Source of the DNA: Limnohabitans parvus II-B4
GTDB taxonomy: Bacteria; Pseudomonadota; Gammaproteobacteria; Burkholderiales; Burkholderiaceae_C
Direction of reading: 5' to 3'
DNA: 64,000 bases
NCBI RefSeq assembly: GCF_003063455.1
Contig: NZ_NESN01000004.1
Span: forward strand, 186,001-250,000
Part shown: in pieces, positions 1 to 6,989 of the stretch
How the letters are laid out: each line of letters starts with the position of its first letter
How positions within the stretch are numbered: position 1 is the stretch's first letter
Notes under the pieces: generated by a model
What the model saw: only the letters and a program-made list of their open reading frames with translations
Told to the model about the DNA's origin: nothing
Databases searched by the model: none
Position numbers and translations under genes: made by a program

Positions 1-358
1 AGGCTTCGCACAAATCCATCACCACGCTGCGCGAGACGATGCTGTCCACCGCCACCGTCAGCACGGCCTCCCAGCCGGTGGCCACGCGCTTGACCCGGTT
101 GGCCACGGCGTCAATGTCTTGCAGCAATCGGCCCGCTTCGCGCAGCAGCTCTTGACCTGCAGCCGTGGGGCGCGCCTGGCGCGAGCTGCGGTCAAACAGC
201 AGCACGTCCAAAGCATCTTCGAGCTGACGTACGCGGTAGGTCAGGGCGCTGGGCACCAAGTTCAGCTTGCGGGCGGCGGCGGCAAAACTGCCTTGTTCGT
301 CGATGGTTTGCAGCATGAACAGGGCATCGGGGGTGAGCCAATCTTTGGGACTTTGCAT
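1..358 (-). CDS. LysR-family transcriptional regulator, N-terminal part (cut by window edge)
   Basis: The reading frame opens at an ATG whose first base is 358 and runs off the left edge without a stop, so only about 119 residues are visible. The first 60 residues form a typical LysR winged helix-turn-helix: an F-A-A-A-A-R-K-L recognition region followed by V-P-S-A-L-T-Y-R-V-R-Q-L-E and L-F-D-R. A linker helix and the start of the effector-binding domain follow. LysR proteins usually bind a promoter between themselves and a divergent target. Here the 108-bp gap leads into a pirin gene and then a flavodoxin gene, so these are the likely targets (inference). The effector cannot be predicted because the ligand domain lies outside the window. 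Confidence 0.9.
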   Translation of the reverse strand, partial: MQSPKDWLTPDALFMLQTIDEQGSFAAAARKLNLVPSALTYRVRQLEDALDVLLFDRSSRQARPTAAGQELLREAGRLLQDIDAVANRVKRVATGWEAVLTVAVDSIVSRSVVMDLCEA

Positions 359-466
359 GATCTTGCTATTTTATTTCAAATAATTTGAATGATGGCGGCA
401 AACGAATTGCACCGTGCTGACATGTTCGTTCTTTAAAGTCCTACCCAATCACTCAGGAAACCCAAC

Positions 467-1168
467 ATGTTGACTTTGCGCAAATCCTCCGAACGCGGCT
501 ACGCCGACCATGGCTGGCTCAAGTCGTTTCACAGCTTTTCTTTTGCCAATTACTTTGACGCGGCCCACATGGGTTGGGGCAATCTGCGCGTCATCAACGA
601 AGACCGCATCGCGCCTGGCACGGGCTTTGGCACCCACGGCCACCGCGATATGGAAATCATCAGCTACGTGCTGTCGGGCAACCTGGCCCACCAAGACAGT
701 ATGGGCAACGTCAAGGGCATTCCGCCCGGCGATGTGCAGCGCATGAGCGCGGGCAGCGGTGTGCGCCACAGCGAGTTCAACCACGCAGAAGGCGCGCAGA
801 CCCACTTTTTGCAAATCTGGATCGAGCCCAATGTGACGGGCATTGACCCAGGTTACGAGCAAAAAACCGTGCCCGAAGCCGCCAAGCGCGGGCAGTTGGC
901 CCTTGTGGCCGCCCCTGATGCGGGCGACTACACCGTCAAAATTCACGCCGATGCCCGCTTGTACGCAGGGCTGTTTGATGGCACAGAAAGCGCCAGCCTG
1001 CCCCTGAACCCCGCCCGCAAGGCCTATGTATTTCTGGTGCGCGGTAGCTTGCAGGTCAATGGCCAGCAGCTCAACGCGGGTGACGCAGCCATGCTGCAAT
1101 CCGAACCGTCTTTGGCCCTGGCCAACGGCCAGGACGCTGAAGTCCTGGTCTTCGACCTGGCACCTTGA
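467..1168 (+). CDS. Pirin family protein (cupin; possible quercetinase-like)
   Basis: This 233-residue protein has the pirin-type double cupin fold. The N-terminal metal-site motifs are visible: G-T-H-G-H-R-D-M-E-I near residue 57 and G-V-R-H-S-E-F-N-H near residue 100. These supply the three His and one Glu that bind iron in known pirins. The length is close to bacterial YhhW-type pirins, some of which oxidise quercetin. The true substrate here is unknown. The ATG at 467 is preceded by an AGGAAA ribosome site about eight bases upstream. The gene is divergent from a LysR regulator and followed by a flavodoxin-like gene, an arrangement common for stress- or quinone-responsive sets. A degenerate tandem repeat begins a few bases after its stop. 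Confidence 0.9.
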   Translation: MLTLRKSSERGYADHGWLKSFHSFSFANYFDAAHMGWGNLRVINEDRIAPGTGFGTHGHRDMEIISYVLSGNLAHQDSMGNVKGIPPGDVQRMSAGSGVRHSEFNHAEGAQTHFLQIWIEPNVTGIDPGYEQKTVPEAAKRGQLALVAAPDAGDYTVKIHADARLYAGLFDGTESASLPLNPARKAYVFLVRGSLQVNGQQLNAGDAAMLQSEPSLALANGQDAEVLVFDLAP

Positions 1169-1174
1169 GCATGA

Positions 1175-1258
1175 ATCAGTCATTGCCGAGCACTCATCTT
1201 TCACTCCTGCACACTGATCTGTCGTTCCCGCTCGCTGATCTGTCATTCCCGCGCATGC
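1175..1258 (+). repeat. Four degenerate 21-bp tandem repeats
   Basis: Four consecutive 21-bp units start at 1175, 1196, 1217 and 1238. Each begins ATC and shares the pattern ATCtgTCattcCcgcncnctg. Units 3 and 4 are nearly identical over their first 15 bases. The array lies between the pirin stop and the flavodoxin gene, and its last unit runs into a perfect 8-bp inverted repeat. The period is a multiple of three, so one frame reads through it as a heptad of residues, but no gene is supported there. Confidence 0.75.
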
Positions 1259-1264
1259 GGGAAT
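1245..1264. repeat. Short palindrome of the ATTCCC-N8-GGGAAT type
   Basis: The arms ATTCCCGC and GCGGGAAT are perfect inverted repeats around a four-base GCAT loop. The layout, with flanking GTC and CCATCC, matches small dispersed palindromes known from beta- and gammaproteobacteria (dRS3-like in Neisseria). It sits in an intergenic space downstream of pirin, where such elements are usual. Only one perfect copy is in the window, so its dispersal cannot be judged here. Confidence 0.65.
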
Positions 1265-1324
1265 CCATCCCCCATCGCACCTTACTTAACCCTTTTCCCT
1301 CAACCCCTCCAAGGAGCTTTTCTC

Positions 1325-1858
1325 ATGGCTAAAACTGTTGTTGTTTTCCATTCCGGCTACGGCCACACCCAACGCGTGGCCCAATTCGTGGCCCAAGGCG
1401 CGAACGCCCAAACCATCACCATCGATGCCGATGGCAACCTCACCGAGGCCGACTGGGCCACGCTGGACGCGGCCGACGCCATCATCTTTGGCTCACCCAC
1501 TTACATGGGCATGGCCTCGTGGCAGTTCAAGAAATTTGCCGACGCCACCTCCAAGCGCTGGTTCACCAGTGCCTGGAAAGACAAAGTCGCAGGCGGCTTC
1601 ACCATCTCGGCCAGCCCCAGCGGCGACAAACTGTCGACCATCCAGTACTTCATCACGTTGGCCATGCAGCAAGGCATGGTTTGGGTGGGTCAGCCCGCCA
1701 TGAACGACGGCACCATCAACCGCATCGGCTCCAACTCCGGCCTGATGGCCCAAGTGGGCCCGACCAGCCCAGCCGAAGACATCCCGCAAGGTGACCTGGA
1801 CACGGCCAAAGCCTATGGCGAGCGCGTGGCCGCAGTGGCTGCGAAACTGCGCGGCTGA
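1325..1858 (+). CDS. Flavodoxin-like NAD(P)H-dependent FMN reductase family protein
   Basis: This 177-residue protein has a flavodoxin fold. The phosphate-binding loop H-S-G-Y-G-H-T-Q-R lies at residues 9-17, and G-S-P-T-Y-M-G, which contacts the isoalloxazine ring, lies near residue 58. It resembles WrbA/YwrO-type quinone or FMN reductases but is shorter than WrbA (about 198). The ATG has a strong AAGGAG site. It follows pirin at a distance of about 150 bp and is closed by a strong terminator. Two-electron reduction of quinones is the likely role, consistent with pirin next door; the exact substrate is not shown. Confidence 0.88.
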   Translation: MAKTVVVFHSGYGHTQRVAQFVAQGANAQTITIDADGNLTEADWATLDAADAIIFGSPTYMGMASWQFKKFADATSKRWFTSAWKDKVAGGFTISASPSGDKLSTIQYFITLAMQQGMVWVGQPAMNDGTINRIGSNSGLMAQVGPTSPAEDIPQGDLDTAKAYGERVAAVAAKLRG

Positions 1859-1881
1859 TCTTGGGGCCTTGGCCCATTCCC

Positions 1882-1916
1882 AAGCCAGGGCGCACGGCAC
1901 GCCCTGGCTTTTTTTT
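1882..1916 (+). terminator. Rho-independent terminator after the flavodoxin gene
   Basis: An 11-bp perfect stem (AAGCCAGGGCG with CGCCCTGGCTT) encloses a seven-base loop and is followed by a run of six further T. It lies 24 bases after the flavodoxin stop and is one of the clearest terminators in the window. Confidence 0.93.
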
Positions 1917-1959
1917 GCGCGTTTTCGGGCGCAAGCACCTGCTCGGGCCCCGTACTTGC

Positions 1960-1965
1960 TAGGAT
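1960..1965 (+). promoter_or_regulatory. Putative -10 element giving a near-leaderless DUF599 transcript
   Basis: TAGGAT is followed by six bases and then the ATG at 1972. This spacing would place the transcription start at or within a base or two of the start codon. No good -35 hexamer is seen at the standard distance. The same layout recurs at rimO and yhbY, and with two more bases at dnaE. Confidence 0.45.
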
Positions 1966-1971
1966 GAGGGC

Positions 1972-2667
1972 ATGAAAATCCTCTCGATGTTGCCGTGGGC
2001 CGACTGGTTGGCCATGTTGTCATTTTTTGGTTTGTGGGTGGGTTACGCCTGGTTTGCCCGGGTGCGTGGCAAGCGCGACCAAAGCCTGATCGCCACCACC
2101 AACAAATACCGCCAAAAGTGGATGCTGCAAACCACCGCACGCGACCCCCGCATGCTCGACGGCCTGATCACCCAGAATCTGTCGCAAACCCCGGCGTTTT
2201 TTTCATCGACCAGCATCATCATCATCGGCGGTCTGTTTGCGCTCTTGGGCACCACTGACAAGGCGGCCGAGTTGGTTCGTGAGATTCCGTTTGCCCAGCC
2301 GACCCCCATCTTGGTGTTCGAGTTCAAGGTCCTGGTGCTGGTGGGCATCTTTGTCTATGCCTTCTTTCGTTTCTCGTGGTCCATGCGCCAGTACACCTTT
2401 GTGGCCTTGGTGATCGGGGGCATGCCCCCGCCCGAAGAGTTTGATTCCGGACGGCTGGACCGCCAGCATGTCGCCGAGCGGGCAGGGCGCTTGGTGGGGG
2501 CTGCCGCCGAGACGTTCAACGACGGCTTGCGGGCCTATTATTTTTCCTTTGCGGCCATGGCATGGTTCTTTTCGCCACTGGCGCTGCTGATGGGCACAGC
2601 CTTGGTGGTGCTCATCCTTTATGGGCGCGAATTCCGCTCCGACGTGCTGCAGGTTTTGCGTGACTGA
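1972..2667 (+). CDS. DUF599 family inner-membrane protein
   Basis: This 231-residue protein has about four hydrophobic helices: near residues 9-28, 73-91, 104-127 and 190-218. Between them is a soluble segment with Y-R-Q-K-W-M and D-G-L-I-T-Q-N motifs typical of DUF599. The family is widespread in proteobacteria and has no established function. The gene stands alone between a strong terminator upstream and dnaE downstream. The start is the only ATG that keeps the first helix; it has GAGGG one base upstream and a -10-like TAGGAT just before that. Confidence 0.85.
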   Translation: MKILSMLPWADWLAMLSFFGLWVGYAWFARVRGKRDQSLIATTNKYRQKWMLQTTARDPRMLDGLITQNLSQTPAFFSSTSIIIIGGLFALLGTTDKAAELVREIPFAQPTPILVFEFKVLVLVGIFVYAFFRFSWSMRQYTFVALVIGGMPPPEEFDSGRLDRQHVAERAGRLVGAAAETFNDGLRAYYFSFAAMAWFFSPLALLMGTALVVLILYGREFRSDVLQVLRD

Positions 2668-2671
2668 ATCG

Positions 2672-2693
2672 CCTCAAATTTGTCAATTTGAGG
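2672..2693. promoter_or_regulatory. Perfect 9-bp inverted repeat upstream of dnaE (possible operator)
   Basis: CCTCAAATT and AATTTGAGG flank a four-base TGTC spacer. The repeat starts five bases after the DUF599 stop and ends 12 bases before the TACAAT -10 candidate for dnaE, so it covers the -35 region. There is no T-tract, which argues against a simple terminator. It could be an operator or a weak terminator hairpin. Confidence 0.5.
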
Positions 2694-2705
2694 TCTGTGG
2701 CCTCC

Positions 2706-2711
2706 TACAAT
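2706..2711 (+). promoter_or_regulatory. Putative -10 element of dnaE
   Basis: TACAAT lies eight bases before the dnaE ATG, with GAGGG in between. If used, it gives a transcript with almost no 5' leader. No convincing -35 is seen; the region is occupied by the inverted repeat at 2672-2693. Confidence 0.5.
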
Positions 2712-2719
2712 GAGGGCCT

Positions 2720-5700
2720 ATGTTTGTTCACCTGCGCCTCCACTCTGAATTTTCTGTCGTTGACTCGACCTGCCGCATCGACGATGTGGTCAAGATGGCG
2801 GCCAAAGACGGTCAGCCCGCCTTGGCCATCACCGACCTGAACAACCTGTTTGGCGGCGTCAAGTTCTACAAAGAAGGCCGAGGCAAAGGCGTCAAACCCA
2901 TTTTGGGGGCAGAGATCAACCTCGAAGGCCTGGGCGGCGATCCAGCAGCCTTCAGCCGGGTGGTGCTGTTGGTGCAAAGCCACCAAGGCTATCTGAATAT
3001 TTGTGAGTTGCTGGCCCGTGCCTGGACGCAAAACGTGGTCAAAGGCGTGGCTGTGGTCAAGCTGGCCTGGCTCAAAGAAATCTCTGAAGGTTTGATTTTG
3101 CTGTCAGGTGCGCAAGCCGGCCCGGTGGGGCAGGCCTTGGTGCAGGGTGACAGTGACAAAGCCGCCGATGTGGCGCTGCAACTGGGCTCGATTTTTCCGC
3201 ACCGTTTTTACCTGGAACTGCAACGCGCAGGCCGCCCTGAAGACGAGCCTCAGGTGGCCGGTGCGGTGGCGCTGGCCGCTCGCTTGGGTTTGCCCGTGGT
3301 GGCCACGCACCCGGTGCAGTTCCATACCGCCGAAGATTACGAAGCCCACGAAGCGCGGGTGTGCATTTCTGAAGGTGAAATCCTGGCCAACCAGCGCCGG
3401 GTGCGCCGCTTCACCCGCGAGCAGTATTTCAAGTCGGCCGAGCAGATGTGCGCCTTGTTTGCCGATGTGCCCAGTGCGATTGCCAACACCTTGGAGATTG
3501 CCAAGCGTTGCAACCTGACCCTGGTGCTGGGCAAGCCGCAGCTGCCCAATTTTCCAATTCCGCCCGTCAATGGCGTGGTCATGTCGGTGGATGATTATTT
3601 CCGCCACGTCTCGCACGAGGGGCTGGAGGCGCGCCTGCTGCACTTGTACCCGGTCGAAGCCAAACGCAACGAGGAACGTCCGCGCTATGTGGAGCGGCTG
3701 GAATTTGAGCTGAACACCATCTTGAAGATGGGTTTCCCGGGTTACTTTTTGATCGTGGGTGACTTCATCCAGTGGGCCAAGGCCAACGGCTGCCCGGTGG
3801 GCCCGGGCCGGGGTTCGGGTGCGGGTTCGCTCGTGGCTTACGCGCTCAAGATCACCGACCTCGATCCGCTGCAATACAACCTGCTGTTTGAGCGCTTTTT
3901 GAACCCCGAGCGCGTGTCCATGCCCGACTTCGACATCGACTTTTGCCAAGGCAACCGGGACAGGGTGATCGATTACGTCAAGGACAAATACGGTCGTGAT
4001 GCGGTCAGCCAGATCGCCACCTTTGGCACCATGGCTGCACGTGCGGCCATTCGCGACGTGGGCCGTGTGCTCGACATGAGCTACATGTTTTGCGACGGCA
4101 TCAGCAAGCTGATCCCCAACAAACCGGGCATGTCGGTCACGCTGCAATACCCGCCTGCCACGCCCAAAGAGGGCGACAAGAACAACTACGCCATCGCCAT
4201 GGAGCCGATCCTGGCCGAGCGCATCGAGCGCGAAGAGGATGTGAAGACGCTGATCGAGCTGGCCCAAAAGCTCGAAGGCATGACCCGCAACATCGGCATG
4301 CACGCCGGGGGCGTGTTGATTGCGCCCGGCAAGCTGACCGACTTTTGCCCGCTGTACCAGCAGCCCGGCAGCGAATCGGCGGTGAGCCAGTACGACAAGG
4401 ACGACGTGGAAGCGGCAGGCCTGGTGAAGTTCGACTTCTTGGGCCTGGCCACGCTGACGATTTTGGAGATCGCCCGCGAGTTCATCATCGAGCGGCACAA
4501 AGGCCAAGAGAACTTCGCCTTTGAAAACATCCCGCTCGACGACACACCGACCTACAAACTTTTCTCCGACGGCAAGACCGAGGCCGTGTTCCAGTTTGAA
4601 AGCCGCGGCATGCAGGGCATGCTGCGCGACGCCCGGCCCAGCCGCCTGGAAGACCTGATCGCGCTCAACGCGCTGTACCGCCCGGGGCCTATGGACCTGA
4701 TCCCCAGCTTTGTGGCGCGCAAGCACGGGCGCGAGGTCATCGAGTACCCGCACCCGCTGGTGGCCGAGATGCTGAGTGAGACCTACGGCATCATGGTCTA
4801 CCAAGAGCAGGTGATGCAGACCGCCCAAATTTTGGGTGGCTACAGCCTGGGTGGTGCGGACATGCTGCGCCGGGCCATGGGTAAGAAAAAAGCCGAAGAA
4901 ATGGCCGAGCACCGTGCCATCTTCCGCGCAGGGGCTGCCAAGAACGACATCACCGAAGAAAAAGCCGACGAAGTTTTTGACTTGATGGAAAAGTTCGCGG
5001 GCTATGGCTTCAACAAGTCGCACGCTGCCGCTTACTCTTTGCTGGCCTACCACACGGGTTGGCTCAAGGTGCACTACACCGCCGAGTTCTTCTGCGCCAA
5101 CATGACGGTGGAAATGGACGACACCGACAAGCTCAAAGTGCTCTACGAAGATGCGGTCAAGTTCGGCATCACGTTCGACCCGCCCGATGTGAACCGGGGC
5201 ACCCACCGCTTTGAGCCGGTGACCGACAAAATCATCCGCTACGGCTTGGGTGCCATCAAAGGCACGGGCCAGCAAGCCATCGATGCCATCGTGGCGGCCC
5301 GCAACGAGGGCGGTCCGTTCACCAGCCTGTTTGACTTTGCCGTGCGCGTGGACCGCACCCGCATCAACAAACGCACGGTGGACGCGCTCATCAAGGCCGG
5401 GGCTTTTGACTCGCTGCACATGAACCGCGCCGCCTTGTCGGCCAGCATCGACCGGGCCTTTGAATTCTCGAACGCCACCACGGCCAACGCCAACCAAGGC
5501 GGCTTGTTTGACATGCTGGGCGACGACTCGCACGGCTCCAGCACGCAAGAGCCCGACTTGGTCGAGGTCATGCCTTGGGGCATCAAAGAACGCCTGCTGC
5601 TCGAAAAAACGGCGGTCGGCTTCTTCCTGTCGGGCCATTTGTTTGACGCGGTGGAGCGCGAAGTGCGCCAGTTTGCACGCCGAAAGATTGACGACCTGAT

Positions 5701-6244
5701 CGACAGCCGCGACTCCATGGTGTTGGCAGGCATCGTGAGCGATCTGCGCATCATCAACGGCCAGCGTGGCAAGGTGGCGATCTTCAAGCTGGACGACAAG
5801 TCGGGCGTGATGGAGGCCACGGCCGACGAAGCCCTGATCAACTCGGCCAAGCATTTGCTCAAAGACGACGAGCTGATCATCGTCACAGCCAAGATGCAGG
5901 CCGACCGTTTTTCGGGGGGCTTCCGCCTCAAGATGGAACAGATCATGGACCTGGGGGCCGCCCGCTGCCGCTATGGCAAATACCTGCGCGTGGCCGTGAA
6001 CGGCCGTGCCCCCGACATCGCCCGGCTGGTCAAAGAGTTCCCCGCGCAGCGCGAGCAAACCGAGCAAGGTGATCTGGTGCGCGGCTTGTCCGTGCGCCTG
6101 GTGCTTGAGCGTCGCTCCGACGATCTGGCCGCCCGCGCCGAGCTGGCGCTGGGCGAAGCCGCCAAATTCTTCCCGACCGATGCGGCCCTGGCCAGCTGGA
6201 TGGCCCAGGCCGACCAGGGGCAGGCGCGGGTCGTTTACGACTGA
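2720..6244 (+). CDS. dnaE: DNA polymerase III alpha subunit
   Basis: The 1174-residue product is the replicative polymerase subunit that extends DNA at the fork. Domains in order: an N-terminal PHP domain (residues 1 to about 270, beginning F-V-H-L-R-L-H-S-E-F-S), then the C-family polymerase core with G-P-G-R-G-S-G-A-G-S at 361-370 and P-D-F-D-I-D-F at 402-408. Asp403, Asp405 and Asp572 (in V-K-F-D-F-L-G-L) match the catalytic triad of E. coli DnaE. The fingers include G-Y-G-F-N-K-S-H-A-A-A-Y, and an OB fold lies near residues 990-1070. Length matches type 1 DnaE (about 1160). The start is the first ATG. The gene is monocistronic here; the downstream region is a decayed gene. Confidence 0.98.
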   Translation: MFVHLRLHSEFSVVDSTCRIDDVVKMAAKDGQPALAITDLNNLFGGVKFYKEGRGKGVKPILGAEINLEGLGGDPAAFSRVVLLVQSHQGYLNICELLARAWTQNVVKGVAVVKLAWLKEISEGLILLSGAQAGPVGQALVQGDSDKAADVALQLGSIFPHRFYLELQRAGRPEDEPQVAGAVALAARLGLPVVATHPVQFHTAEDYEAHEARVCISEGEILANQRRVRRFTREQYFKSAEQMCALFADVPSAIANTLEIAKRCNLTLVLGKPQLPNFPIPPVNGVVMSVDDYFRHVSHEGLEARLLHLYPVEAKRNEERPRYVERLEFELNTILKMGFPGYFLIVGDFIQWAKANGCPVGPGRGSGAGSLVAYALKITDLDPLQYNLLFERFLNPERVSMPDFDIDFCQGNRDRVIDYVKDKYGRDAVSQIATFGTMAARAAIRDVGRVLDMSYMFCDGISKLIPNKPGMSVTLQYPPATPKEGDKNNYAIAMEPILAERIEREEDVKTLIELAQKLEGMTRNIGMHAGGVLIAPGKLTDFCPLYQQPGSESAVSQYDKDDVEAAGLVKFDFLGLATLTILEIAREFIIERHKGQENFAFENIPLDDTPTYKLFSDGKTEAVFQFESRGMQGMLRDARPSRLEDLIALNALYRPGPMDLIPSFVARKHGREVIEYPHPLVAEMLSETYGIMVYQEQVMQTAQILGGYSLGGADMLRRAMGKKKAEEMAEHRAIFRAGAAKNDITEEKADEVFDLMEKFAGYGFNKSHAAAYSLLAYHTGWLKVHYTAEFFCANMTVEMDDTDKLKVLYEDAVKFGITFDPPDVNRGTHRFEPVTDKIIRYGLGAIKGTGQQAIDAIVAARNEGGPFTSLFDFAVRVDRTRINKRTVDALIKAGAFDSLHMNRAALSASIDRAFEFSNATTANANQGGLFDMLGDDSHGSSTQEPDLVEVMPWGIKERLLLEKTAVGFFLSGHLFDAVEREVRQFARRKIDDLIDSRDSMVLAGIVSDLRIINGQRGKVAIFKLDDKSGVMEATADEALINSAKHLLKDDELIIVTAKMQADRFSGGFRLKMEQIMDLGAARCRYGKYLRVAVNGRAPDIARLVKEFPAQREQTEQGDLVRGLSVRLVLERRSDDLAARAELALGEAAKFFPTDAALASWMAQADQGQARVVYD

Positions 6245-6245
6245 T

Positions 6246-6722
6246 ATCAAATCCCGCCGAGCCCGACCGCTGAGCGATCCTTTGATCGTTCCGCACAGCG
6301 ACGGCGCGGGCGTGATCGAAGCGGTGGGTGCAGGCGGTCATTTTGGCCGAGCGCCTGGCGGGTGATTTACGTGGGCAAACCGTTTTGGTGTCTGGGGCTT
6401 CATCGGCTGTGGGCCACTCCATCACGCAAATGGTGTGCTTGGTCGGTGGCCGTGTGATCGGCACCGTGGGCTCCGAAGCCAAATGGACGTGAACTTGCCG
6501 TTTCGCCCTTGGTTGTTGCAGTCCATGGGCGTGAAGTTCTTTCTGCTCTATGACCTGACCCCCGCCGACCGTCAAAAGGCGATTGCCCGCCTGTCGGACA
6601 TGCTGGTGCAAAACCAGCTGCGGCACAGCATCGGGGCGCGTTACGCTCTAGCCCAAATAGCCGAGGCCCACCGCACCGTGGAAGCGGGGCAGACGGTGGG
6701 CAATGTGGTGATCGATTTTTGA
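6246..6722 (+). pseudogene. Remnant of a zinc-type alcohol dehydrogenase/quinone oxidoreductase (MDR family)
   Basis: Three pieces of one medium-chain dehydrogenase lie in order but in different frames. Piece 1 (to about 6340) reads P-L-I-V-P-H-S-D-G-A-G-V-I-E-A-V-G, the GroES-fold region. Piece 2 (about 6346-6489) reads Q-T-V-L-V-S-G-A-S-S-A-V-G-H, the Rossmann nucleotide loop, and ends at a TGA. Piece 3 (6483-6722) is the C-terminal end, from W-L-L-Q-S-M-G-V-K-F-F to G-N-V-V-I-D-F. Roughly half of the usual 320 residues are missing at the two junctions. The gene directly follows the dnaE stop. It cannot make a working enzyme; no readable start remains. Confidence 0.88.
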
Positions 6723-6773
6723 ATCAGGACCTTGCTGTGTCAGGCCAGTGTCCTGACCCACAGCGATCCTGAT
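6723..6773. other. Large two-part hairpin after the pseudogene
   Basis: Outer arms ATCAGGA and TCCTGAT, then inner arms GCTGTG/CACAGC and TCAGG/CCTGA, fold around a seven-base loop with small internal bulges. It starts at the last base of the remnant's stop codon. There is no T-tract, so it may be an old terminator, a cruciform-prone element or a relic of the decayed gene's end. Confidence 0.55.
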
Positions 6774-6989
6774 CCATTGCATCTAAGCACCTGGCGCAAC
6801 AGGTGTCATGTACAGACTGCGTTTCCAGTCCTCGCTGCTCATTTTGAGGGCTTAGATGAGTGGTGAATTTGAAGATATTTTTGATTTAACGCCGTTTGTT
6901 GAATTTAAATATTTGGCCATTTTTTGATGTTGCATATATAAATTTAAAGTAACATGAATATTTCTCGCGTTCGCTAAGACTGGAGTGGT
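6774..6989 (+). promoter_or_regulatory. AT-rich upstream region and putative promoter of the SPFH operon
   Basis: The last 150 bases before the first operon gene are clearly richer in A and T than the rest of the window. A TTGGCC at 6913-6918 and TATATA at 6935-6940, 16 bases apart, form the best sigma-70-like promoter. This is the only sizeable gap upstream of five tightly packed genes, so the operon promoter should lie here. AT-rich upstream DNA is also typical of sites silenced by H-NS-like proteins, but nothing here proves that. Confidence 0.45.

Noticed and set aside
449..1246. A 265-codon minus-strand frame across pirin with heptad repeats at its start
   Set aside because: The heptads are only the 21-bp DNA repeat read in frame. 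The rest is antisense to a clear pirin gene.
3104..6250. A 1048-codon open frame on the minus strand across dnaE
   Set aside because: It mirrors the codon pattern of dnaE, has no homology-like motifs (Gln/His/Leu-rich translation), and dnaE is certain. It is a GC-rich shadow frame.
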